The notes under the pieces: generated by a model
Seen by the model: the letters and a program-made list of their open reading frames with translations, nothing else
Told to the model about the DNA's origin: nothing
The model's database searches: none
NCBI GenBank assembly: GCA_019307805.1
Contig: JAFDIX010000012.1
Coordinates: 1-18,473 of the forward strand
DNA: 18,473 nucleotides
Source: Deltaproteobacteria bacterium
GTDB lineage: Bacteria; Desulfobacterota; DSM-4660; Desulfatiglandales; HGW-15
Direction of reading: 5' to 3'
Shown here: positions 6,407-14,477 of the stretch, one piece after another
Position numbering within the stretch: position 1 is the first letter of the stretch
Layout of the letters: every line of letters starts with the position of its first letter
Position numbers and translations under genes: made by a program

Positions 6407-9400
6407 TTAGGATTCCTGGCCGGCCATCCGCTTATATGTCGCCAGCCTCTCCCTCATATCTTCCTCGGCCTTTTGAAAAAGCTTTTCAGCATTTTCCGGA
6501 AAGGTTCTTGTGAGACTGGCATAGCGGACCTCACCCATCAAAAAGTCCTTGAAATCCTCTTTTGGATCTTTCGAGTCAAGGATGAGAGGGTTCTCCCCTG
6601 CGTCCTTTCGTCTGGGATCGAAGCGATAGAGGGGCCAATACCCGGACTCCACGGCCCGCTTCATCTCTTCCTGGCTGCGTCCCATATTGATTCCATGGTT
6701 AATGCAGGGGGAGTATGCGATGATCAGCGAGGGGCCGGGATAACTCTCCGCTTCCAGAACGGCTTTCATGAGCTGGTTTTTATTGGCGCCCATGGCAACC
6801 GATGCGACATAGACATATCCATAGGTCATGGCCATGAGGCCGAGGTCCTTTTTGCTGGTGACCTTTCCGCTGGCCGCAAATTTTGCAACGGCCCCGGTGG
6901 GCGTTGATTTGGAGGATTGTCCACCCGTGTTGGAGTAGACCTCCGTATCCATGACCAGAATGTTCACATCGTGTGCCATGGCAATCACGTGATCCAGGCC
7001 CCCGTAACCGATATCATAGGCCCAGCCGTCGCCACCCAGGACCCAGATTGATTTCTTGGTCAGGTAGTCCTTTTTGGAAAGGATGTCCTGGAGAAGGTCC
7101 TGTGGGCCGGCTGACTCTTTTTCAATGAGTCCCACAATTTGGTCACGGAGCGCCTTTGATTGCCGGGCGTCATTGATATTATCCAGCCATTCCTGAAGGG
7201 CCTTTCCCAGTTTCTGGGAGACCCCCTGGTCCAGGGCCTCTTGAATGAGATCGGCCAGCTTTCCACGCCTCTGGGTAACTCCCAGTTCCATGCCGAATCC
7301 GTATTCGGCATTGTCCTCAAAAAGGGAATTGGCCCAGGCAGGGCCATGGCCCGCCTCATTGACGGTATAGGGGCAACTGGGCGCTGAACCGCCATAGATG
7401 GAGGAGCACCCCGTTGCATTGGCAATGAGCATACGATCCCCATAGAGCTGGGTAATGAGCTTGACATAGGGGGTTTCTCCACACCCTGGACAGGCCCCTG
7501 AGAACTCAAAGAGTGGCATTTGAAACTGGCTCCCCTTGACCGAGGTCGCCGCCATCATATCGTCAAGACAGGGCAGTTCCAGGGAGTATTTGTGGTTGGG
7601 TACCTGAACCTCTGACTGGCTGCCCAGGGATTTCATGGCCAGGGCCTTTGTCTTGGCCGGGCAGACCTGGGCACAGTTGCCGCAACCGGTGCAGTCCAGG
7701 GGGCTGACCTGTATACGGTACTGAAGGTCCTTCAGCTCCTTGCCCTTGGCATCCACCGTGACAAAGCCCTCCGGAGCATCAGCCAGGTCTTCTGTTTTGG
7801 CCAGCACCGGTCGAATCACAGCATGGGGACAGACAAAGGAGCACTGGTTGCACTGAATACAGTTTTCAGGGATCCATTCCGGGACCGTGACGGCAATGCC
7901 TCTTTTTTCGTACATGGTCGTGGCAGTGGGGAAGATCCCATCCGGGCTGAAGGCACTCACCGGGAGTTTATCTCCCTGCTGTGCCAGCATGGGTCTCATC
8001 ACATTCTTGACAAATTCCGGCTCTTCCTTGTCCATATAGGCTTCCTGGCCTGCGGTGGCCCAGGACCCAGGCACATCAATTTTTTCCAGGGCGCCAACGG
8101 CTTTATCCACGGCGGCGATGTTCATTTGAACCACCTCATCGCCTTTTTTTCCGTAGGTCTTCTTGATGGCGTCCTTCATGTACCCGAAGGCCTCGTCAGG
8201 GGGGATGACATTGGCAATCTTAAAAAAGGCGGCCTGCATGATCATGTTGATGCGCGCTCCAAGGCCCAGTTCAGCGCCGATTTTCAATGCGTCGATGTTG
8301 TAGAAATCCAGTTTTTTGGCGGCGATAGTGCGCTTGATGGGATCCGGCAGGTTTTCCTCCATCTCCTGAATGCTCCAGGGAGAGTTGAGGAGAAAGCCCC
8401 CCCCATCCCGAATACCGTCCAGGATATCATACTGGTGTACAAATGCGGGATTGTGGCAGGCGATGAAATCAGATGTGGTGAGGAGATAGGGGGACTGGAT
8501 CCTGTGTGGAGAAAACCGCAGGTGGGACATGGTGATCCCCCCTGATTTCTTTGCATCGTAGGCAAAATAGGCCTGGGCGTACATGTCGGTGTTTTCCCCG
8601 ATAATCTTGATGGCGTTTTTGTTGGCGCCCACCGTGCCGTCGGCGCCGAGACCCCAGAACTTGCAGCGAGTGGTTCCTTCAAGGGTCGCGTCGACATCAT
8701 CACCGAACTCCAGAGAAGTCTGACTGACGTCATCCTGTATCCCGACGGTGAAGTGGTGCTTTGGCGCGTCTCCGCTCAGATTGTCATAGACCGCCTTGAC
8801 CATGGAGGGGGTGAAGTCCTTGCTCCCAAGGCCGTAGCGACCGCCCACAATGAGGGGAGCCTCCCCTCTTTCCTGGAAAAGGGTACAGATGTCCTGATAG
8901 AGGGGTTCGCCCAGGGCGCCCGGGGCCTTGGTCCGGTCGAGGATGGCTATTTTTTTGGCGCTTTTGGGAAGGGCCTTCAGAAAGTGCTCGCTGGAAAAGG
9001 GAAGATAGAGCCTTACCTTGATCAGGCCCACACGCTCTCCGCCCCCGTTGAGGTAGTTCACTGTTTCTTCGAGGGTATCGCAGCTGGAGGCCATGGATAC
9101 GACGATGCGCTCCGCCTCTGGGTCCCCTACGTAGTCAAAGAGGTTATAGGGCCTTCCCACCATGTCTCCCACCTTGTCCATCTCTTCCTGAACGATGGTG
9201 GGCACCTTGTCATAGAAAGGGTTGGCGGCCTCGCGGTTCTGAAAAAAGATGTCCGGATTTTGGGCCGTTCCTCTGAGCTGGGGATGTTCCGGATTCATGG
9301 CCCTGGCCTTGAAATTTTCAATGGCCTCCCAATCCACCAGAGACGCCATCTGATCATATTCAATCATGTGGATCTTCTGAATCTCATTGGAGGTCCTGAA

Positions 9401-9919
9401 TCCGTCAAAAAAGTGGAGAAAGGGCAGGCTGGCCCGAATGCTGGAGAGATGGGCCACAAGGGCCAGGTCCATCACTTCCTGGACCGAGGCAGAGGCCAGA
9501 AGGCACCACCCGGTCTGCTTTACGGCGTTGATATCGGAATGGTCTCCGAAAATGGAGAGGGCATGGGCGGCAACGGCCCTGGCGGAGACATGGAAAACCG
9601 CCGGCATCACCTCTCCGGAGATCTTGTACATGTTGGGGATCATCAACAGAAGTCCCTGGGAGGCCGTGAAGGTGGTGGAGAGGGCCCCGGCAGAAAGTGC
9701 CCCATGCACGGAACCGGCGGCGCCGCCCTCTGACTGCATTTCAACGACCTTCAACACCTGTCCATATATATTTTTTCTGCCGTGTGCCGCCCATTCATCA
9801 CAGTATTCACCCATACTGCTGGAAGGGGTGATGGGGTAGATGGCGGCAACGTCGCTCATGGCATATGCAACATGGGCGGCGGCTTCATTTCCTTCAATGG
9901 TTTTTGTCGTGGGATTCAT
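6407..9919 (-). CDS. nifJ: Pyruvate:ferredoxin (flavodoxin) oxidoreductase
   Basis: Predicted 1170-residue single-chain enzyme converting pyruvate and CoA to acetyl-CoA and CO2 with reduction of ferredoxin or flavodoxin, a cytoplasmic hub of anaerobic carbon metabolism. Domains in order: a pyrimidine-binding domain with YPITPSS (28-34) and the TPP-activating Glu in MQSEGGAAGSVHGAL (61-75); the central gamma and CoA-contact domains; a two-[4Fe-4S] ferredoxin domain (CIQCNQCSFVCP near 690 and CTGCGNCAQVCP near 740); and a TPP-binding domain (ACPGCGETPY near 806, GGDGWAYDIGYGG near 958, TEVYSNTGGQSSKSTPTGAV). The added Cys of this last region and ATGCSSIYG fit the proximal cluster. The length matches ordinary homodimeric enzymes. 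The ATG follows GGGAG at good spacing. It appears monocistronic with its own promoter. Confidence 0.97.
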   Translation of the reverse strand: MNPTTKTIEGNEAAAHVAYAMSDVAAIYPITPSSSMGEYCDEWAAHGRKNIYGQVLKVVEMQSEGGAAGSVHGALSAGALSTTFTASQGLLLMIPNMYKISGEVMPAVFHVSARAVAAHALSIFGDHSDINAVKQTGWCLLASASVQEVMDLALVAHLSSIRASLPFLHFFDGFRTSNEIQKIHMIEYDQMASLVDWEAIENFKARAMNPEHPQLRGTAQNPDIFFQNREAANPFYDKVPTIVQEEMDKVGDMVGRPYNLFDYVGDPEAERIVVSMASSCDTLEETVNYLNGGGERVGLIKVRLYLPFSSEHFLKALPKSAKKIAILDRTKAPGALGEPLYQDICTLFQERGEAPLIVGGRYGLGSKDFTPSMVKAVYDNLSGDAPKHHFTVGIQDDVSQTSLEFGDDVDATLEGTTRCKFWGLGADGTVGANKNAIKIIGENTDMYAQAYFAYDAKKSGGITMSHLRFSPHRIQSPYLLTTSDFIACHNPAFVHQYDILDGIRDGGGFLLNSPWSIQEMEENLPDPIKRTIAAKKLDFYNIDALKIGAELGLGARINMIMQAAFFKIANVIPPDEAFGYMKDAIKKTYGKKGDEVVQMNIAAVDKAVGALEKIDVPGSWATAGQEAYMDKEEPEFVKNVMRPMLAQQGDKLPVSAFSPDGIFPTATTMYEKRGIAVTVPEWIPENCIQCNQCSFVCPHAVIRPVLAKTEDLADAPEGFVTVDAKGKELKDLQYRIQVSPLDCTGCGNCAQVCPAKTKALAMKSLGSQSEVQVPNHKYSLELPCLDDMMAATSVKGSQFQMPLFEFSGACPGCGETPYVKLITQLYGDRMLIANATGCSSIYGGSAPSCPYTVNEAGHGPAWANSLFEDNAEYGFGMELGVTQRRGKLADLIQEALDQGVSQKLGKALQEWLDNINDARQSKALRDQIVGLIEKESAGPQDLLQDILSKKDYLTKKSIWVLGGDGWAYDIGYGGLDHVIAMAHDVNILVMDTEVYSNTGGQSSKSTPTGAVAKFAASGKVTSKKDLGLMAMTYGYVYVASVAMGANKNQLMKAVLEAESYPGPSLIIAYSPCINHGINMGRSQEEMKRAVESGYWPLYRFDPRRKDAGENPLILDSKDPKEDFKDFLMGEVRYASLTRTFPENAEKLFQKAEEDMRERLATYKRMAGQES

Positions 9920-9986
9920 ATTTTTCTCCCTTTCTGGTATGTTTGAAAAATTCTCCGCAGCACCCCAAGGGCGCTACAACATGGCT

Positions 9987-10015
9987 ATAAATATATAGTC
10001 TATGAAAAATGTCAA
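9987..10015 (-). promoter_or_regulatory. nifJ: Probable promoter of the oxidoreductase gene
   Basis: On the minus strand a perfect -35 hexamer, TTGACA (10010-10015), is followed by an AT-rich stretch (TATATATTTATAG, about 9987-9999) at -10 distance. This is about 70-90 bp upstream of the oxidoreductase ATG. The exact -10 hexamer is ambiguous. It agrees with strong housekeeping-sigma expression. Confidence 0.55.
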
Positions 10016-10047
10016 CTGAATAACGTAATAGGTGGGCCCTGGTCTCG

Positions 10048-10074
10048 GGCAGGCCGAACAGACCGGAACCTGCC
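10048..10074 (+). promoter_or_regulatory. GC-rich hairpin upstream of the Nudix gene
   Basis: GGCAGGCCG (10048-10056) can pair with CGG and CCTGCC (10064-10074) across a 7-nt loop and a 2-nt bulge. It ends about 48 bp before the Nudix ATG. It could be a leader hairpin of that gene or simply GC-rich spacer. No T-tract follows. Confidence 0.3.
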
Positions 10075-10122
10075 GGGTTGCGGAGCCCGGGCCAAAAGGG
10101 CTGTAGATCAAGGAGAAAGGCA

Positions 10123-10590
10123 ATGAAAAGGGAATATCCGAAACAACCCATCCTGGGTGTGGGGGGAATTATTTTTGATGGAAACAGGGTCCTCCTGGCC
10201 AAGAGGAACCAGGAGCCCGGAAAAGGCCAGTGGAGCCTCCCGGGTGGGATGGTGGAACTCGGCGAGACCCTTGAGGAGGCTTTGGTGCGAGAAATCCGGG
10301 AAGAGGCGGGTATCGGGATCAGGATCGGGGGCCTGGCCCGTCTCCTGGATCGAATCATTCACGATGACGGGCAACGGGTGCAATATCATTATGTGATCGT
10401 GGATTATTGGGCAGAGATGGTCTCTGGACAGCCCCGGGCGGCATCAGACGTGAGTGATCTGCGATTTGTCCCTCTGAAGGACGTGCAACACGTGGAAGTC
10501 CACCAGGATGTCAAAGACACCATAGAGATTGCAGTGAAAATGAGAGAAACACAAGAAATGGGGGTTAATGAAATTCAAACCACTATATGA
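10123..10590 (+). CDS. Nudix hydrolase (MutT/ADP-ribose pyrophosphatase-like)
   Basis: Predicted 155-residue Nudix enzyme that would cleave a nucleoside diphosphate linked to another moiety, using Mg2+. The Nudix box is complete: G42, E48, then REIREEAGI (56-64), matching GX5EX7REUXEEXGU. The N-terminal ILGVGGIIFDGNRVLLAKR and QWSLPGG strands are typical. The substrate cannot be told; the compact length and RLLDRIIHDD stretch resemble the broad MutT/ADP-ribose pyrophosphatase group. The ATG at 10123 is preceded by AAGGAG at 7 nt; the frame opens earlier in GC-rich spacer without such support. It is a single gene convergent with lepB, with no functional tie to its neighbours visible. Confidence 0.92.
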   Translation: MKREYPKQPILGVGGIIFDGNRVLLAKRNQEPGKGQWSLPGGMVELGETLEEALVREIREEAGIGIRIGGLARLLDRIIHDDGQRVQYHYVIVDYWAEMVSGQPRAASDVSDLRFVPLKDVQHVEVHQDVKDTIEIAVKMRETQEMGVNEIQTTI

Positions 10591-10679
10591 TGGTGTAACC
10601 GGGGCAGAATACCAGCGGTCCATATCGCTATTTCCTGGACCAGTAAAACCGGTAGTTGAAAAAAATTCGGTGTATCATC

Positions 10680-10841
10680 GACATGGCGAAAGGCTCAAGG
10701 CATAGGGCTCAAGAAGAAAAAAGACAGTTTGATGTTCCTTGTCCTTGCGCCGTGTGCCGTGGACCTTGTGCCTTTGCTCAAATGAATCCGTTTTTCAATC
10801 AATGGTTTACGTGTTCTAATCTAGGAATTTACGATACGAGG
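10680..10841 (+). repeat. 160-bp dispersed repeat, copy A
   Basis: Matches the reverse complement of 17491-17654. The first 34 bp (10680-10713) are identical in both copies, and 48 of 53 bp match at 10773-10825. The middle is more divergent and differs by about one base in length. Inside, 7-bp periodicity is clear (GGCTCAA GGCATAG GGCTCAA; CTTGCGC CGTGTGC CGTGGAC CTTGTGC). The segment near 10686-10700 can fold back on 10764-10778 (GAAAGGCTCAAGG with CCTTGTGCCTTT). No protein is plausible in it. It fills most of the 253-bp spacer between the Nudix gene and lepB. Confidence 0.8.
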
Positions 10842-10843
10842 TT

Positions 10844-11461
10844 CTAATCTATGATGTGAAAGAACCGTCTCCAACGGGGCCAGGACCAATAGATAACAAA
10901 GGCCTTGCCCCGGATGGATTTAACAGGCACGAATCCCCAATACCTGCTGTCATAGCTGTGGTCTCTGTTATCCCCCATGACAAAAAAGTGCTTTTCCGGC
11001 ACCGTTACCGGTCCAAAGCGGAAATCGGGGTTCGCACCATTTCGCTCCGCCCTATTTTCGGTATAGTACCCATGTTGATCCCCATAGGGTTTTCTATTGA
11101 TGTAGATTTTTCTTCCAACGATTTCGATTGTTTCTCCAGGCAGACCCACCACACGCTTTATAAAATCCTTAGTTTTATCCACTGGATATATAAAAACGAT
11201 GACATCGTCACGGGCTGGTTCGCCAATGGGGATCAGGGTCTTTTGAAGATAGGGCAGCTTGATTCCGTAAAGAAATTTGTTAACGAGAATATGATCCCCG
11301 ATCTGCAAAGTCGGCTCCATGGAGCCCGAAGGGATTTTAAAGGCCTGAACCACAAAGGTTCTGATAAAGAGAGCGAGCAGAACGGCTATAGCCGCTGCTT
11401 CGGCATATTCCCTGAGGGTGCTTTTTTTCTTGATTGGATCGTTCTCATTCATTTCTATCAC
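10844..11461 (-). CDS. lepB: Signal peptidase I
   Basis: Predicted 205-residue type I signal peptidase, which cleaves signal peptides of exported proteins on the outer face of the inner membrane. One N-terminal membrane helix (about residues 20-40, AEAAAIAVLLALFIRTFVVQAF) precedes the catalytic Ser47 in IPSGSMEPTL. The general base Lys102 lies in FIKRVVGLPGE, and box E is GDNRDHSYDSRYWGFVP. The single helix and short length fit the compact deltaproteobacterial/Gram-positive-like type rather than the two-helix E. coli enzyme. I chose the GTG at 11461 because AGGAGG lies 7 nt upstream; an ATG three codons later (11452) is too far from that site. The gene ends within an 11-bp direct repeat (GTTCTAATCTA at 10813 and 10841). 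Confidence 0.95.
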   Translation of the reverse strand: MIEMNENDPIKKKSTLREYAEAAAIAVLLALFIRTFVVQAFKIPSGSMEPTLQIGDHILVNKFLYGIKLPYLQKTLIPIGEPARDDVIVFIYPVDKTKDFIKRVVGLPGETIEIVGRKIYINRKPYGDQHGYYTENRAERNGANPDFRFGPVTVPEKHFFVMGDNRDHSYDSRYWGFVPVKSIRGKAFVIYWSWPRWRRFFHIID

Positions 11462-11898
11462 AAGGGCTCCTCCTGTCCCCATTATTTGAAGACAAGGGCC
11501 ACAGCATGGGTATTCCCTGATACATATAAAGGGTTATGTTGGGCCGTCCAAATGAAGAAGCAAGGCAGAATGTAATCTTGAACCCCCTCATTTGTAAAGT
11601 TATTTTTCACATGCCGACTCGGAGGGGCATTTATCAAGGCCTGGGAAACCTTGTACGGGTGAAAAATGTTTGAAATTTCACCCCGGGAGGGGTTTGGGCC
11701 CCCAAAAAGGGGAATTGATGACAAAATGCATATACAACATATAGTGCCAATTTTTTTTGATCCGCCCTATATATACACAAATTATATAAATTTTAGTTAA
11801 TTTATAAGAAAATACTTGACAAATAACAACATATATATATGATAAGTGACCAGCCAGGGGACATGCATTAGTGTTTAACTGTAATACTGGAGGAATCA
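11462..11898. promoter_or_regulatory. Divergent control region between lepB and the pil operon
   Basis: 437 bp without a convincing gene. The lepB-proximal part holds four small hairpin candidates in a row: TGCC/GGCA about 11612-11629, CAAGG/CCTTG 11635-11653, GGGTGAAA/TTTCACCC 11657-11683, and TTTGGG/CCCAAA 11693-11706. The part at 11720-11845 is strongly AT-rich. On the minus strand a TATAAT-like hexamer lies at 11781-11786 and could start a long lepB leader, but no good -35 was found. On the plus strand a clear promoter for the pil operon is present (listed separately). No known riboswitch consensus was recognised. Confidence 0.5.
11816..11843 (+). promoter_or_regulatory. Sigma70-type promoter of the HTH-pilMNOPQ operon
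   Basis: TTGACA (11816-11821) and TATGAT (11838-11843) are separated by 16 bp within an AT-rich stretch. They lie 55 bp upstream of the small HTH gene's start codon. The -35 is perfect and the -10 matches five of six consensus bases. Confidence 0.7.
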
Positions 11899-12099
11899 TT
11901 GGGCCAAAATATTGTGAAACAGATCAGAGAAGAACTCCTTATGAGTAAAGCGGAGTTGGCCAGAAAAGCAGGCGTCTCTCCTTTGACCATCGATAGGATT
12001 GAAAAGGGAAAGAACTGTCGCATGGAGACGAGGAGAAAGATTATTCTGGCGCTCGACTACAAACTCGCTGATAAGGACAAAATTTTTCCTGACTCCTAG
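11899..12099 (+). CDS. Small Cro/CI-type (XRE) helix-turn-helix protein
   Basis: Predicted 66-residue DNA-binding protein made almost entirely of one HTH domain: IREELLMSKAELARKAGVSPLTIDRIEKGKNCRMETRRKIILALDYKL. The recognition-helix pattern (SPLTIDRIEKG) is the classic XRE one. The start is a TTG at 11899, chosen because GGAGG lies 5 nt before it; a later ATG (codon 15) would cut off the first helix. The stop is 15 bp before pilM, so it is probably co-transcribed with pilMNOPQ from the promoter at 11816 and may regulate that operon, including itself. No sensor domain is present. Confidence 0.85.
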   Translation: MGQNIVKQIREELLMSKAELARKAGVSPLTIDRIEKGKNCRMETRRKIILALDYKLADKDKIFPDS

Positions 12100-12114
12100 A
12101 ATTAAAGGAAAGCC

Positions 12115-13215
12115 ATGCCTGTACCGAAAAAGAATCAACTGATTGGTCTGGACGTCGGCTCCCATTCCGTCAAACTCGTGGAGGTTGAGGACGGAAAGAG
12201 GGGGCAGGTGCTCAAAAACTTTGGTGTGGTGGGCCTGCCCCAGGATGCCATTGTGGAGGGATCCATCAAGGAGATGGAGATAGTATCGAGCGCCATCAAG
12301 ACCCTCTTAAAGAACATGAAAATAAAGAACAAAAACGTCGCAACCTCCATATCCGGGTATTCCGTTATAGTAAAGAAGATCAGCATCAGCAAAAGAGACG
12401 AGTCTGAACTCGAAAGCAGCATCCAGGATGAGGCAGAGCAATATATCCCTTTTGATATCAATGATGTGAACCTGGACTATGAAGTATTGGCCGGCCCAGA
12501 AGAGGAGATCCCGGAGGGGCAGGAGGAAGAGGCGGCGGAGAAGGACGATTCAGAACTCATGGATGTCATGCTTGTGGCAGCCAAAAAGGATATTGTGGAT
12601 GACTATGTCAGCCTCCTTCACCTTACGGGCCTGAACCCCGTGATCCTGGATGTGGATGCCTTTGCCCTGCAAAACGCATTTGAATCGAGTGAAGACGAGA
12701 TATCCGGATGTTATGCATTGGTGAATGTGGGGGCGGAAGAACTGGGCATTAACGCCATCAAAGAAGGGGTTTCCATTTTTACGCGGGACTCTTCCTATGG
12801 GGGTTTTCAGATCAATGAAGCCATCATGTCCAAATTGGACGTTTCCTACGAAGAGGCCGAAAAAATAAAACTGGGGGGCGCCAAAATTGAGAACAAGGAC
12901 AGGGGCTCCCTCGAGGAAATCTTTACTACGGTTGTTTCGGGTTGGGTCAGCGAGATCAAACGCGCCCTTGATTTTTTGGCGACGACCTATCCTGATGAAA
13001 ATATTGAGAAGATTTTTGTGAGTGGCGGGGCCAGCCGGATCCCCGGTTTTCAGAAATACCTGGAAATGGAAACGGATATCCCGGTAGTTGAATTGAATCC
13101 CTTCTCCAGCCTTCAAATAAGTGAAAAGGCATTTGATCCTAAATATTTGAGCTATATGGCCCCCCAGGCCGGTGTGGCTGTGGGACTGGCATTGAGGAGT
13201 ATTGGTGATAAATGA
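12115..13215 (+). CDS. pilM: Type IV pilus inner-membrane alignment protein PilM
   Basis: Predicted 366-residue actin/FtsA-like cytoplasmic ATP-binding protein of the type IVa pilus alignment complex. The phosphate-1 motif is GLDVGSHSVKLVEV (11-24), the second phosphate loop is VNVGAEELGINAI, and the nucleotide-binding glycine motif SGGASRIPGF is near residue 304. The central SHS2-like part carries a Glu-rich segment (about 127-147) that looks like an acidic loop insertion. PilM binds the N-terminal tail of PilN. The ATG follows AAAGGA, and the stop overlaps the pilN start by 4 bp (ATGA), suggesting translational coupling. Confidence 0.96.
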   Translation: MPVPKKNQLIGLDVGSHSVKLVEVEDGKRGQVLKNFGVVGLPQDAIVEGSIKEMEIVSSAIKTLLKNMKIKNKNVATSISGYSVIVKKISISKRDESELESSIQDEAEQYIPFDINDVNLDYEVLAGPEEEIPEGQEEEAAEKDDSELMDVMLVAAKKDIVDDYVSLLHLTGLNPVILDVDAFALQNAFESSEDEISGCYALVNVGAEELGINAIKEGVSIFTRDSSYGGFQINEAIMSKLDVSYEEAEKIKLGGAKIENKDRGSLEEIFTTVVSGWVSEIKRALDFLATTYPDENIEKIFVSGGASRIPGFQKYLEMETDIPVVELNPFSSLQISEKAFDPKYLSYMAPQAGVAVGLALRSIGDK

Positions 13216-13817
13216 TTAAAATAAATCTCCTACCCTTTAGGGCCGCCAGGAAGAAAGAGAATATCAAACGGCAGATCAGCATCTACCTTGGCATCGTCAT
13301 GGTGATACTGCTGGCAAGTGTCTACGAGTTCATTGCTTTGAGCAGCGCCCTGGGGAACATCAAAGACGAACAAAAGGGGTTGAAGGCTGAGCTCAAGACC
13401 TATCAGTCAACCATTAATAAAATAGACAAACTCAACAAGAAGATCAAAGCAATCCGTGCCAAATTGAACATCATTAAAGACCTCGAAAAGGGCAAGACAG
13501 GACCTGTTCGCCTTTTGGATGAACTTGCCGACGCAGTCCCCAAAGAAAAACTCTGGCTGAGGTCCTATAAAGAAACCAAAGGGAAATTGACCCTGGCCGG
13601 TACGGCCATGGACAACGAGACGGTAGCTCTTTTCATGACCAATCTTGAAAAGACCAAATCCATCACCTCAGTGGATCTCAGGACTTCGAAATTGAGGAGA
13701 ATCAAGCAGTACGGTGTGCATGTTTCTGATTTTGTATTGGATTGCAAGACATACGCATTCAAGAAGAAGGCACCTCCCAAAAAGACAAAAAAGAAAAAGA
13801 GGAAGAAAAAGAAGTAA
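13212..13817 (+). CDS. pilN: Type IV pilus alignment protein PilN
   Basis: Predicted 201-residue bitopic inner-membrane protein. The N-terminus MIKINLLPFR is the conserved PilM-binding motif of PilN. A membrane helix follows at about 22-42, then a periplasmic coiled coil (about 45-95) and a small ferredoxin-like domain. Its start overlaps pilM by 4 bp. The C-terminus is unusual: from about residue 184 it is nearly all Lys with some Pro, Thr and Arg (about 14 of 18 residues basic), which would place a strongly basic tail in the periplasm. PilN forms heterodimers with PilO to link PilM to PilP-PilQ. Confidence 0.94.
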   Translation: MIKINLLPFRAARKKENIKRQISIYLGIVMVILLASVYEFIALSSALGNIKDEQKGLKAELKTYQSTINKIDKLNKKIKAIRAKLNIIKDLEKGKTGPVRLLDELADAVPKEKLWLRSYKETKGKLTLAGTAMDNETVALFMTNLEKTKSITSVDLRTSKLRRIKQYGVHVSDFVLDCKTYAFKKKAPPKKTKKKKRKKKK

Positions 13818-13859
13818 CCACTAAAACGACACTTTCTGCTGCGAAGGATAGCCTTAGAG

Positions 13860-14477
13860 ATGGAAACAGAGTCCTTTTTCGAAAAGGTTGAAAAGATAAA
13901 GATGCCCTTCAGGATAGTGATCCTGGTGTTGACTGTCGGCATCATTGCAGGAGCCTTTATCTGGCTGGTCTATCTGCCCAGGACAGGGGAGATCATCAAA
14001 ACCAAGCTGGAGGTCGGCGACCTTAGACAGAAGCTGAACCGTGCCAAGGTCAAGGCAAAGGGCTTGGCGAAATTTGAAGCGGAAATGGCCCAGGTGGATG
14101 CCCAGTTCAAAGAGGCCTTGAAACTCCTGCCTGACAAAAAGGAAATCCCGACCCTTTTAAAGAACGTAACCCAGCTGGGGACCGAATCGGACCTGGAGTT
14201 TCGCCTTTTCAGCCCACGGAAGGAGAGGGCCAAGGGCTTCTATCTGGAGATCCCGGTATCCATCGTTGTTTCCGGATCCTACCATAATGTTGCCCTGTTT
14301 TTTGACAGGGTAGGAAAAATGGAACGGATCATGAATATTATCAACGTGTCCATGAAACCGACCAAAAAACGTTCCACAACATTGGTTACGAATTGTCAAG
14401 CAGTGACCTATAGATTCAAGGGTGAAATTGATGCCAAACCCACTAAAAAGAAGACAAAACCAAAAAAGAAGAAATAG
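13860..14477 (+). CDS. pilO: Type IV pilus alignment protein PilO
   Basis: Predicted 205-residue bitopic protein. A short cytoplasmic start (METESFFEKVEKIK) is followed by a membrane helix at about 17-39, a coiled coil (about 45-90, GDLRQKLNRAKVKAKGLAKF) and the periplasmic domain with LPDKKEIPTLLKNVTQLG, typical of PilO. Like PilN it ends in a Lys-rich tail (about 190-205). It starts 42 bp after pilN with a modest AAGGA ribosome binding site. Its last 47 bp overlap pilP in another frame, so the same DNA codes the PilO Lys tail and the basic start of the PilP signal peptide. Confidence 0.93.
   Translation: METESFFEKVEKIKMPFRIVILVLTVGIIAGAFIWLVYLPRTGEIIKTKLEVGDLRQKLNRAKVKAKGLAKFEAEMAQVDAQFKEALKLLPDKKEIPTLLKNVTQLGTESDLEFRLFSPRKERAKGFYLEIPVSIVVSGSYHNVALFFDRVGKMERIMNIINVSMKPTKKRSTTLVTNCQAVTYRFKGEIDAKPTKKKTKPKKKK

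Noticed and set aside
10656..10847. 63-codon plus-strand frame in the Nudix-lepB spacer
   Set aside because: It lies almost wholly within the dispersed repeat, and the inverted copy does not preserve the frame.
11600..11710. Possible cyclic-di-GMP (GEMM) riboswitch near the pil operon
   Set aside because: The conserved core of that class could not be found, and the pil promoter lies downstream of the structured stretch.
11482..11724. 80-codon minus-strand frame upstream of lepB
   Set aside because: No ribosome binding site, low-complexity Pro/Gly start from GC hairpins, no recognised family. Kept as non-coding spacer, though a decayed gene cannot be excluded.
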